Positions 17,258-25,569 of a stretch of DNA of 64,000 nt are shown here, piece by piece. Below the pieces are notes generated by a model. That model made no database searches. It worked only from the letters and a program-made list of their open reading frames with translations, and had not been told where the DNA came from. This stretch comes from JAEYFP01 sp964579795 (lineage in GTDB: Bacteria; Bacillota; Clostridia; Lachnospirales; Lachnospiraceae): NCBI GenBank assembly GCA_964579795.1, contig CAZOHM010000006.1, positions 1-64,000 on the forward strand. Direction: 5' to 3'. The translations under genes were made by a program, and so were the position numbers. The first letter of the stretch is position 1; each line of letters opens with the position of its first letter.

Positions 17258-18133
17258 TTATGGCAATATCGACTCGTCAATCTCATTAAGAATGCTTTTA
17301 TAGTAATCTGATAAACTAATAATCGTTTCTGCATATGGCAGGAACTGATATCCGCCCATTTCTTTTAATAATCTGGAATTGTTTCCGGAATACTCTGTTT
17401 TGTACCCTTCCTGTGCAATTTGAAAATCGCAATCACTGTTAAGTGTATCCTTAATAATACTGCCCAGTGATTTCATGTCAATGTGCTCTCCTCTGCAAAC
17501 ATTGTAATGATGATACTTTGGTTCATTTTCAATAAACCATCTCATGATTTTTACCAAATCATCAATATATAGATAGTCAAAGTACATATTCTGAGAAAGG
17601 GTCATCGGAAGTCCCTTTAGCACTCTGCAAATATTGGAAGAAATGAAACGGTACATCCATTGTTCATACTTTCCATATATTCCAAAAAGGCGAAGATCAT
17701 AAATATTATTACATCCAAAAACATATTTAGATATGACATATTTATAAAATCCATATCCATCCTTTGGAATATTTTTACCAAAATACTCTTCTTCCATAAA
17801 TGGCACATACGAGGTCTTATCATATTCCGCACCAGATCCAAAATAATACATTTTCCCATACAAATGACTGCATCTTTCCAGATTGAAAAACATTCGAAGT
17901 CCATACTCCATTACTTCTTGTGGTGTTGCTTTTTTACAATCTCTGGCGCCATAATTTGCTGCATGAATAACAACATCAACAGAATGCTGCTGCAAATAAT
18001 CCTCAACCTGATTCATATCGCATAGATTCAGTTCAGCAATTCCCGGTGATAGAATATCATAAGTATTCGACAATTGTTCTGCCAGATTACGCCCTACAAA
18101 ACCGCCGCCTCCTGTTATCAAAATCTTTTTCAT
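17258..18133 (-). CDS. NAD(P)-dependent sugar epimerase/reductase, sister of 9774-10649
   Basis: A 291-residue extended short-chain dehydrogenase with GGGGFVG at residues 8-14 and YGFYK as the catalytic Y-x3-K. Similarity to the protein at 9774-10649 runs the whole length (FFNLERC, YYFGSGAEYD, YGKYE, YFDYLYIDDL), so the pair arose by duplication. The ATG at 18133 follows AGGAG, while the ATG at 18175 would reach into the previous gene. If the CDP branch makes a branched or dideoxy sugar, the two could be alternative 4-ketoreductases. This is inference. Confidence 0.83.
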   Translation of the reverse strand: MKKILITGGGGFVGRNLAEQLSNTYDILSPGIAELNLCDMNQVEDYLQQHSVDVVIHAANYGARDCKKATPQEVMEYGLRMFFNLERCSHLYGKMYYFGSGAEYDKTSYVPFMEEEYFGKNIPKDGYGFYKYVISKYVFGCNNIYDLRLFGIYGKYEQWMYRFISSNICRVLKGLPMTLSQNMYFDYLYIDDLVKIMRWFIENEPKYHHYNVCRGEHIDMKSLGSIIKDTLNSDCDFQIAQEGYKTEYSGNNSRLLKEMGGYQFLPYAETIISLSDYYKSILNEIDESILP

Positions 18134-18155
18134 TAATCTGTCAGCTCCTGACTTT

Positions 18156-19094
18156 TTATTTTCTTTCCAGTGCATTAATTATACTGGCATGTTTTTCTTT
18201 GTGAAGGAAAAAGTAATTTGTTTCAATTGTCTCTTCCGTAACCCTATCAAAGGTTTTCAAACAACCATTATCGATAATAAAACACCCATATCCCATTTCG
18301 CCAAAGAAATCAATGATATCATTTGGATGATAGGAAAACTTTGCTGCCCATTTCCGTAACATTTCTGAGAACACAATGGGTTTGTATTTCTCAATTGCTT
18401 CTTTTCCACCTTTATATACAAACAGCTCCGATCCCTCTACATCACACTTTATAAAATCAATCTTAGACACTTTTTCACGTGAAATAAAGTCATCCATCTT
18501 ACCCATTTTGACTGGCATGTGCTTTGTTGTTTCCTTTTCACGCAAGTCAGCCATAGAAGAGGCTCCTGACTCAGTCACATCATAGTAGAACATCATCTCT
18601 GTATCACGATCGAATAGTCCTTCATTAAAAACATAGCATTTATCAAGTTCATTTAATTCAATATTTCTTTTTAGGCGCTTAACCGTATCCGGCACAGGTT
18701 CAAAGAAATAAACAGTACTCTGTGGAAGCTGTTTTTTAATATTAATTCCATACCACCCAAGATTAGCGCCAACATCAAGAATGACAGGGGCATTATCAAG
18801 CATATTTATTAATTTCATTACCATGTCAGTCTCTTCTTTTTCGTAATAACCTTTTATCAAAATCTGTGCTGGAACAGCAGAAAAATCGACTAAATCGAGT
18901 GCCATGGAAACTTCTTTCCCAAACATATCAAAAGTTGCCACCACATCTTTTTCAGATATTGTTATTCTCTTACATGGATTTTGATGCATCATCCATTGGA
19001 AATCAAAGAGTTCTTTTTCAGCTTCAAATAAATCCTTTCCAAAGCTTAATCTTTTTTCACCATTTATGTATCTTTTCTTCAAATCTTTTATCAT
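18156..19094 (-). CDS. FkbM-family methyltransferase
   Basis: A 312-residue SAM-dependent methyltransferase without the Rossmann module of its neighbours. LDVGANLGWYGINI is the SAM-binding loop near residue 115, FFEPVPDT follows, and IDFIKCDVEGSE is the FkbM signature near residue 220. The ATG at 19094 follows AGAGG by 5 bases, better than an upstream ATG. It is expected to O-methylate a sugar in the glycan. Confidence 0.87.
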   Translation of the reverse strand: MIKDLKKRYINGEKRLSFGKDLFEAEKELFDFQWMMHQNPCKRITISEKDVVATFDMFGKEVSMALDLVDFSAVPAQILIKGYYEKEETDMVMKLINMLDNAPVILDVGANLGWYGINIKKQLPQSTVYFFEPVPDTVKRLKRNIELNELDKCYVFNEGLFDRDTEMMFYYDVTESGASSMADLREKETTKHMPVKMGKMDDFISREKVSKIDFIKCDVEGSELFVYKGGKEAIEKYKPIVFSEMLRKWAAKFSYHPNDIIDFFGEMGYGCFIIDNGCLKTFDRVTEETIETNYFFLHKEKHASIINALERK

Positions 19095-19119
19095 ATGTTT
19101 CCTCTCACGCATCGAAAAT

Positions 19120-20268
19120 TTAGTTTTGGAGTACTGCGTAGCAGACTGTTTCCGCTAATAAGTCTGTATGATGTCTAATAAAAATACTATACTTTCCCCA
19201 ATTTTCCTTAATATAAAGTGGTAATTCCCATAAATCAGATGGTTTATGGTAAATACAGATAGCTAATACCGGATAGTTCTCAGCTATTGTTTTGCTACTA
19301 CCCTTCAATGCATCCATTTCTGCGCCTTCAATATCCATCTTAATAAAATCAACCTTTTGACCGGAACAAAAGTAATCATCCAGAGATACAACCTGTCCTT
19401 CTACAGTACCCTCAGTATTAATTTTGGATCCTTCACAGGCATCCATATATTTGATTGTTTTTGTTTCATTCGAAATACCTTTATTTTCAATAACAAAATG
19501 CTCTTTATATTTCGAAAAGTTCTTATCAATGTTTTCTTCCAATTCAATACTGTTTTTATGATTTAATTCAAATGCATAGTATTTTTCGAAATCTCCATTT
19601 GTATATTGAACGAAATCTGCAATATTATCACCATTATATGCTCCACCATCAACATAGTTTTTACACATATCTGCATTCGGTAAAATATCCTCTGGAAAAT
19701 ATTGTGGATAACTATAAATATCATCTAATTGACCATACTGATATTCATTTTTAGTCCATTCTTCTATCAATCTTGTCAGGACTCTGCAAGATTCAATATC
19801 TGATAAAATATCTATTGTCTCACAAAGAGATGACACTATTTTAGCTTTATCTGATTGTTCAAAAAACTCATCAAAAGCAAACTTTGCATGAAAAATGCGG
19901 TCAACAAGCGGAAATTGCATTTCAGCCAGCTGCTGATATATTTCATTATAATATCTGGTTGGAATAATTACCGCTGTTTCATCCTTAATCTTTCTAAGTT
20001 CCTCTGGAGATATACACGTAACACCATAGCCTTTTACATCCATACCCCATTTTGTTTTATCATTGTCGCAATAACAGTCAACAGTAATGCCAAACTTTTG
20101 CAAAATTAGAGGCAGATGTCTTCCCATATTACCGCATCCCCAAACGCAAACATGCTTACAGTTCTGATATCTGCGGCGTAAGAATTCTCCATATCCTGGA
20201 ACATAATTGGTAATCATTGATTTAATCTTATCTTTGCATTCCTTTTGATATAACTGCAGTTCGTTCAT
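19120..20268 (-). CDS. FkbM-type methyltransferase with N-terminal Rossmann module
   Basis: A 382-residue protein. A Rossmann-like module runs from about residue 36 to 130 (VCVWGCGNMGRHL, then CDNDKTKWG). A FkbM-type methyltransferase follows, with YVDGGAYNGDN and VDFIKMDIEGAE. It resembles the gene at 15042-16208 in layout. The ATG at 20268 overlaps the stop of the TPP enzyme gene by 4 bases, and GAGGAG lies 6 bases before it, which decides the start. Its coupling to the carboligase gene suggests the two act on the same sugar. Confidence 0.86.
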   Translation of the reverse strand: MNELQLYQKECKDKIKSMITNYVPGYGEFLRRRYQNCKHVCVWGCGNMGRHLPLILQKFGITVDCYCDNDKTKWGMDVKGYGVTCISPEELRKIKDETAVIIPTRYYNEIYQQLAEMQFPLVDRIFHAKFAFDEFFEQSDKAKIVSSLCETIDILSDIESCRVLTRLIEEWTKNEYQYGQLDDIYSYPQYFPEDILPNADMCKNYVDGGAYNGDNIADFVQYTNGDFEKYYAFELNHKNSIELEENIDKNFSKYKEHFVIENKGISNETKTIKYMDACEGSKINTEGTVEGQVVSLDDYFCSGQKVDFIKMDIEGAEMDALKGSSKTIAENYPVLAICIYHKPSDLWELPLYIKENWGKYSIFIRHHTDLLAETVCYAVLQN

Positions 20269-22046
20269 ACTTTCTCCTCTACTAGGTATGGCCACATGTT
20301 CTCAAGCGGACCAGATGTCATTTTCCCATTTTCACCTACAACAGCTTTAACTCTGGGAGACACTGTTTCCTCAGGCATAACCATCAGTTCACACAACAGT
20401 GGGGAATCATCAGCCATAATTATCGGCAGCATATTATCCAGTTCTCTGTTATTATGTATTTGATAAGTTTGGAAACCATAGGCATTTGCTACTTTACTAA
20501 TATCCGGCATTGTTAATCCACTATTTTCTTCGCTGGCAACATAATGACCGTCAAAATTGTTTCTCTGCATAAATCGAATACTGGCATATCCATGATTATT
20601 CCAAATAAATATTTTTATTGGCAGTTTTAATCTGTGCAGTGTTTCAAGTTCTTGAATATTTAATTGAAATGCACCATCTCCATTAATCAGGATTGTTCGT
20701 CTCCTGTCATTTGCAATACAGGAGCCTATCGCATATGGAAGCCCAAATCCCATAGAACCTAGACCTGCGGCATTTTTCATTTTCTGGCCCTTTTTCAGTT
20801 CAAACGCCTGATAGGTAATCTCACCAGCACCTCCTGAGCTCTCAGGAACAATAATGTCATTGCTTCGTAACTGCTTACAAAGCTCTCCGATAAAGTAGTA
20901 TGCACTTACAAAACCATCTATTTTACTATGCTCGTTTGTAACAACAGGATACTTCTTTCTAGTGGCTTTACAACCCTCTCGCCACTCTTCCCAAGCAGCT
21001 TTCTTTCCTACGTCATTCAAACTACTGTTTTGCATTTCTTCATAGAGTGCGTTCAGAAATACTCCTGCATCACACGACACTTCAACTTCCTTTTCTACAT
21101 CCATCCGATCAATCTCATGTTGATCAATATCAACAATAATCTTTTTCGCTGACTTGGCAAAATTTTTATCATTAAAGGCCGTTACACTTGTATCTAAACG
21201 ACAGCCAACAGATATCAGTAAATCCGCCTCCTGTAAAATCAGATTCGCCCCTCTGTCTCCCATAATACCCGGATGTCCTACATAGACATCATCTTCTTCT
21301 CCGAACATATCAATTGTCTTCCACGTCGTTTCAACTGGTATTCGATAATTCTCTACTAATTGATATAGTCTGTTCGCAGCACCTGCCAGCTTAATGCCAT
21401 TACCAGCAAGAATTAATGGCTTTATTGAATTATTAAGAAGCTCGACTGTCCTGTTTACGGCTGTCTTCACAGCATCATCTGCTTCCATTTTGCTGTCAGG
21501 AACAAATCCTTTCAGTTCTTTTTCGTCCAGTACATAGGCTTGCACATCCAGTGGAATATCAATCCAGACAGGACCTGGTCTTCCATTTGTTGCCTCATAA
21601 AATGCCTTTTCCAAATGATATCTGATTTCCTCTGGTCTAAGCACCTGAACAGCATATTTTGTAATTGGTGTCACCATAGGAACTATCTGCACTTCCTGCG
21701 ATCCAATCTGTCTGACACCTTTATCACCGACTAAATCCTGTCTTTTTGACTGTCCAGAAATAATAATCATAGGTGTAGAGTCAATCCAGCCTGCGGTAAC
21801 ACCCGTAATCGCATTCGTTGCTCCGGGACCTGATGTCACAAGAACAAGTGCCGGCGTATTTGTATGTTGACCATATGCCTCAGCCGCTATTGCTGCAGCC
21901 TGCTCATGAAGGCAGCAAACATACCCTATATTAGATTTCCCTATAGAATCATCCAAATGCATTGCGCCACCACCCGGCAGCATAAATGCTTGTCGAACTC
22001 CTGATTTTTCTAAAAACTTAAATACATAATCTGATAGTTTAATCAT
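20265..22046 (-). CDS. thiamine-diphosphate carboligase (acetolactate synthase-like)
   Basis: A 593-residue TPP enzyme of the acetohydroxyacid synthase family. The catalytic glutamate is E48 in LHEQAA, and the TPP/Mg motif runs from GDG at 456-458 to NN at 483-484. True branched-chain amino acid synthesis is unlikely here, since no small subunit is present and the neighbours are sugar genes. YerE, an enzyme of this family, adds a two-carbon unit to a CDP-3,6-dideoxy-4-keto-sugar to form yersiniose. With rfbF, rfbG and rfbH in the same island, a similar role is the best guess. It overlaps both neighbours by 4 bases. Confidence 0.88.
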   Translation of the reverse strand: MIKLSDYVFKFLEKSGVRQAFMLPGGGAMHLDDSIGKSNIGYVCCLHEQAAAIAAEAYGQHTNTPALVLVTSGPGATNAITGVTAGWIDSTPMIIISGQSKRQDLVGDKGVRQIGSQEVQIVPMVTPITKYAVQVLRPEEIRYHLEKAFYEATNGRPGPVWIDIPLDVQAYVLDEKELKGFVPDSKMEADDAVKTAVNRTVELLNNSIKPLILAGNGIKLAGAANRLYQLVENYRIPVETTWKTIDMFGEEDDVYVGHPGIMGDRGANLILQEADLLISVGCRLDTSVTAFNDKNFAKSAKKIIVDIDQHEIDRMDVEKEVEVSCDAGVFLNALYEEMQNSSLNDVGKKAAWEEWREGCKATRKKYPVVTNEHSKIDGFVSAYYFIGELCKQLRSNDIIVPESSGGAGEITYQAFELKKGQKMKNAAGLGSMGFGLPYAIGSCIANDRRRTILINGDGAFQLNIQELETLHRLKLPIKIFIWNNHGYASIRFMQRNNFDGHYVASEENSGLTMPDISKVANAYGFQTYQIHNNRELDNMLPIIMADDSPLLCELMVMPEETVSPRVKAVVGENGKMTSGPLENMWPYLVEEKV

Positions 22047-23113
22047 TCTTTTTTTCCTTCTTCATTACCAAACATTCTGTGTTCAACATATTCAGCCATT
22101 ACATGTCCCAAAAAGATATGTGCCTCCTGTATTCTTGGTGTAATAGTTGATGGAATCTTTACAAGATAGTCCACATCTTCTTCAACTCGCTGTGCGTCAA
22201 AATCGCCCATCAGCAGCATGGTAGCCATCTCGTTGCATTTGGCATAATGTAATGCCTCAATCACATTTTTTGATTTTCCACTCGTGGAAATACCAATCAA
22301 CAAATCACCCTTATGTGCCTTTGCCTCTAACTGTCGAACAAATATTCTCTCAAAGCTGTAATCATTTCCAACTGCTGTCAATGTAGATGTATTAGTTGTC
22401 AGTGCCTCTGCATTTAATCCTGGTCTTTCTTTATAAAAACGACTCACAAATTCAGTTGCGATATGCTGCGCATCAGCAGCACTCCCACCATTTCCACATA
22501 AGAACACCTGTCCTCCATTATTGAAAATTTCAATAATCCTGTCACCGCAGTCCATAACTGCGTTTGTCAAATCCTGATTTGAAACAAGTGTTTTAAATAT
22601 AGTAGTGTGTTCATGAAGCCTTTGATACAAATAATTATGGGAGCAATCCAAATCATTATAGTTGCTCAATATATCAAGCATTTCCCATATGCAGCCTTCT
22701 CCTCCATTGTTCTGTAAAACAATATCAGAAGCTATTTTGGCTTTATCAATCGCATTGGCCGGGCAAATACCGAGTCCCGCATACAGCAGCGGATCTACAT
22801 CATACTTTCCATCACCGACATAACAGATATTCTCCCGTTTTATTCCGGTTGCTTCTTCGATTTGCTGAAGTGTCTTCTGTTTTGTCTTATTTCCTTTGAA
22901 AAAATATTCCCATGGAAACCGTTTTTCAAAATAGGAGACAATATTTGTCTCTTCACCTGTGATTGCTGCCAAGCGAAAACCTCTTCTATGCATTTCAAAA
23001 ATTGCATCAATATCTTTAAGGTTTATCTTTTTCTGTTCATTACCATTCATATCAATAATAACAGATCCATCCGTTATTACTCCATCAATATCAAAGACCA
23101 CCAGTTCTATCAT
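22043..23113 (-). CDS. HAD phosphatase fused to a GmhA-like SIS isomerase
   Basis: A 356-residue fusion. Residues 1-150 are a KdsC-type HAD phosphatase (FDIDGVITDG at 7-16, GDGKYDVDPL near 100) of the kind that dephosphorylates Kdo-8-phosphate and related 2-keto sugars. Residues 160-356 are a SIS domain like phosphoheptose isomerase GmhA, with CGNGGSAADAQH at 206-217 and ISTSGKS later. It lies between the NeuB-like gene and the carboligase gene. The pairing suggests a sugar-phosphate is isomerised, joined to PEP by NeuB, and dephosphorylated. The substrate could be a heptose rather than ManNAc. That is inference. Confidence 0.87.
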   Translation of the reverse strand: MIELVVFDIDGVITDGSVIIDMNGNEQKKINLKDIDAIFEMHRRGFRLAAITGEETNIVSYFEKRFPWEYFFKGNKTKQKTLQQIEEATGIKRENICYVGDGKYDVDPLLYAGLGICPANAIDKAKIASDIVLQNNGGEGCIWEMLDILSNYNDLDCSHNYLYQRLHEHTTIFKTLVSNQDLTNAVMDCGDRIIEIFNNGGQVFLCGNGGSAADAQHIATEFVSRFYKERPGLNAEALTTNTSTLTAVGNDYSFERIFVRQLEAKAHKGDLLIGISTSGKSKNVIEALHYAKCNEMATMLLMGDFDAQRVEEDVDYLVKIPSTITPRIQEAHIFLGHVMAEYVEHRMFGNEEGKKE

Positions 23114-23135
23114 TTATTTGCCCTCATTACTCATT

Positions 23136-23960
23136 TTATCCTCGAAGTTTTTTCTTAACTGCCATTTCTGATTCTGTTAGTATCTTTTCACCGGTGCCCA
23201 TGATTTTTTCTGTAATGCGAATATCCTTTACCAGCTTACAGAGCTCATATGGTTCAATAGACGCTTTCTGATCGGAACCATACATCGTTTTATCCAGTGT
23301 GATATGACGTTCAATGGACGTCGCACCTGCTGCCACTGCACAGGTACTTACCAGTGTACCTTCTTCATGTCCGCTGTAACCAACCTTACACTGATATTTT
23401 AAAGACAATGCGTAAATCATTTTTAAATTTGCATCTTCGGCAGGCATTGGATAGGTGCTGTTACAATGCATTAATTCGTAAGCACAATGATGTTTTTCAA
23501 AAATGGCCACTGCATGATCAATTTCCTCATATGTACTCATTCCGGTTGCAATAAAGGTATATTTTCCTTCCTTTGCAATTTCCTCAAGAAGCTCATCATT
23601 TGTCAGCATTGCTGATGCAACTTTATTATACTTGCAACAATACTGCTGTAAAAATTTCTGTGAGTCAATATCCCAGGCAGATGCATACCACTCAATTCCT
23701 TTTTCCTTACAGTATGCGTCTATTTCTTCATATTCGGTTTTCCCAAATTCCAAACCTTCTTTTTGTGCTCTTTGCGTTTCTCCCCAAGGGCTTTTTCTTG
23801 GGCCATCCAGATATTCCTTTGTATAAACCTTATCAACAGTACGCTTTTGAAACTTTACAGCATCACAGCCTGCGATTACAGCTGTATCAATCAGTTTTTT
23901 TGCTAATTTCATATCCCCATTATGATTAATTCCTATTTCTGCAACAATAAATGTTTTCAT
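23136..23960 (-). CDS. NeuB-type synthase lacking the SAF domain
   Basis: A 274-residue PEP-dependent synthase of the sialic/legionaminic/pseudaminic acid type. The barrel motifs are clear: AEIGINHNGDM near residue 8, AVKFQKR, CNSTYPMP and YSGHEEGT. Typical NeuB proteins are about 340 residues with a C-terminal SAF (antifreeze-like) domain that closes the partner's active site. This one stops at the end of the barrel. Only 22 bases separate its stop from the next gene, so the domain was not lost by a recent frameshift. A GAAAGGAG site supports the start. Confidence 0.88.
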   Translation of the reverse strand: MKTFIVAEIGINHNGDMKLAKKLIDTAVIAGCDAVKFQKRTVDKVYTKEYLDGPRKSPWGETQRAQKEGLEFGKTEYEEIDAYCKEKGIEWYASAWDIDSQKFLQQYCCKYNKVASAMLTNDELLEEIAKEGKYTFIATGMSTYEEIDHAVAIFEKHHCAYELMHCNSTYPMPAEDANLKMIYALSLKYQCKVGYSGHEEGTLVSTCAVAAGATSIERHITLDKTMYGSDQKASIEPYELCKLVKDIRITEKIMGTGEKILTESEMAVKKKLRG

Positions 23961-24017
23961 CCTTTTCTCCTTTCATTTGAGACACCATTTAGTTTTGATA
24001 ACCTTTATTTATAAATT

Positions 24018-25022
24018 CTATCCTCGTAAAACAGTTCTGTTTTTATATTGATTTCCGTTAATAACAATAGCTGTCATAGCACCTGTACTCTGATCACATA
24101 ATAAACTGTTGCATCTGGCCAGTAAGAATATCTCCTTAATATACCTAATATTATTTCGTATCAGTTCATTTTCAATCACAACCTGCTTTTTTGATGACGG
24201 TTTGCCATTTTCAAAATATTTGCATCTCTTTCGTTTATATAAAAACAATTGTTTAGTAAAATAATGCTTAAAAATTTCTGAAGTCTCTTCATCATCAATT
24301 ACAAGAAAAATCCTACTGCAGTTATTTAGTTTCATTCTTCTTTCAGTTTCACTTATCATATGCTTAACTGTAGCTGGTTTCGCATATCCAGAATATAAAA
24401 CCTCATTTTTTCTTTTCCCTGCCAAAATTCCAACACGTTCGCAAACACCAAGCGCATCGTCACTCTGCATCCTCTGCTCATCATCAAGGAGTTTCATTTC
24501 AATCTTTGAATTCAATTTAATATACTTTTGATAGATCTTATGCCATTTATCAACTTCTGTACTATTCAGTGTTCCCTGTAGATTTGGTACTTTATGTGCA
24601 TCTATTCCATCACATAGAATAATATTCTTACTGTTTCGAATATCCGAAAGCGAGTATCCTGCCGGCTGTTTAAAATAATATTCCCATGCATTTTCTTTTT
24701 TTCGCGTACTAAATGGCTGCCAAAATGTATTATAATAGTTTTTCATATCAACAACAGGAATATAGCCTTTAGATTCTGCATAGGCCAAATGACCTACTAC
24801 ACTGTTAAGTACCGAACAAATACCTTCTATTTGAGATTCTCGCCTAATAATATAAAATATTTTATCAATATTATCCTTGCCATAGGATACAGACCTTTCA
24901 CGCCAGAAATAACGGTAAATTGCATCAAACACCTTAATATTTCTAAAAAAAATCAGCGCTTTATACTTTTTTATTACATATCTAAAAAATAGATTATGTG
25001 ATAAATTGTTTATACTCTTCAT
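24018..25022 (-). CDS. unknown protein, possible GT-B glycosyltransferase
   Basis: A 334-residue protein I cannot assign firmly. The N-terminal 40 residues are basic and aromatic without a clear membrane helix. The order of segments recalls fucosyltransferase/O-fucosyltransferase-like GT-B proteins: GHLAYAESKGYIPVVDM near residue 78, IFLVIDDEET, then LLARCNSLLCDQSTGAMTAI close to the end. In those families the last segment lines the donor site. It sits between the NeuB gene and the small Rossmann protein. Sugar transfer to the glycan is likely but unproven. Confidence 0.65.
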   Translation of the reverse strand: MKSINNLSHNLFFRYVIKKYKALIFFRNIKVFDAIYRYFWRERSVSYGKDNIDKIFYIIRRESQIEGICSVLNSVVGHLAYAESKGYIPVVDMKNYYNTFWQPFSTRKKENAWEYYFKQPAGYSLSDIRNSKNIILCDGIDAHKVPNLQGTLNSTEVDKWHKIYQKYIKLNSKIEMKLLDDEQRMQSDDALGVCERVGILAGKRKNEVLYSGYAKPATVKHMISETERRMKLNNCSRIFLVIDDEETSEIFKHYFTKQLFLYKRKRCKYFENGKPSSKKQVVIENELIRNNIRYIKEIFLLARCNSLLCDQSTGAMTAIVINGNQYKNRTVLRG

Positions 25023-25051
25023 AGTTCAGATTTCACCTCATTATGAATATT

Positions 25052-25531
25052 CTATTCCAATTCAAAAACAATCTCGCTTAATGAAATAATTGGGCATTCA
25101 ATTTTATCAGCTAACATTTCTTCTATTTCATCAAATGCAAAAACTGCTGTTACAACAACTGCATCCACTGTCTGCAATTCATCATCAATACCACAAACTT
25201 TCAATTCTGAATTTGTCCATTCTGCATTTTTATCAATTGCATATGCGATTTCTATACTGCTGCCATTTAATTCATCACATAGACGGCTTCCCAGTTCTCC
25301 CATTCCATAAATCGCAATTGTCTGATAATCATGATCAACAAAATACTGTTCCAGATTTTTTCCCTCTTGTTTTAATATAAGCCATTGATTTAGCAGGTTA
25401 TAATATGACTTAAATTTATTGGCTCTTTCTGAACTTTGTCCTGCAGGCTTTGTCCCAAAAAGCTCTTTTCCCATTACTCCGGCAGCAGCACCTGCAGCTG
25501 CTGACAATAATGCTATTGTTCCTTTTTTCAT
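25052..25531 (-). CDS. free-standing Rossmann-module protein
   Basis: A 159-residue protein. An Ala/Gly-rich hydrophobic stretch at residues 6-21 could be a membrane anchor or signal-like segment. From about residue 68 comes the Rossmann-like module seen in seven other island proteins (IAIYGMGELGSRL, then YAIDKNAEW). Nothing else is attached, so it is the minimal form of this module. The start follows AAGGAGAG. Its job is not known. It might be a membrane-bound docking subunit for the larger enzymes. Confidence 0.8.
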   Translation of the reverse strand: MKKGTIALLSAAAGAAAGVMGKELFGTKPAGQSSERANKFKSYYNLLNQWLILKQEGKNLEQYFVDHDYQTIAIYGMGELGSRLCDELNGSSIEIAYAIDKNAEWTNSELKVCGIDDELQTVDAVVVTAVFAFDEIEEMLADKIECPIISLSEIVFELE

Positions 25532-25569
25532 TGCGCCTCTCCTTAATCAGATTTTGTATTGTATACCCA

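Noticed and set aside
20265..22046. Acetolactate synthase for branched-chain amino acids (ilvB)
   Set aside because: No ilvN or other amino acid gene is near, and the gene overlaps sugar genes on both sides. The family match alone does not decide the substrate.
23136..23960. The short NeuB-type gene as a truncated pseudogene
   Set aside because: The barrel motifs are complete, the ribosome site is good and there is no SAF remnant in the 22 bases before the next gene, so it reads as an intact short form.
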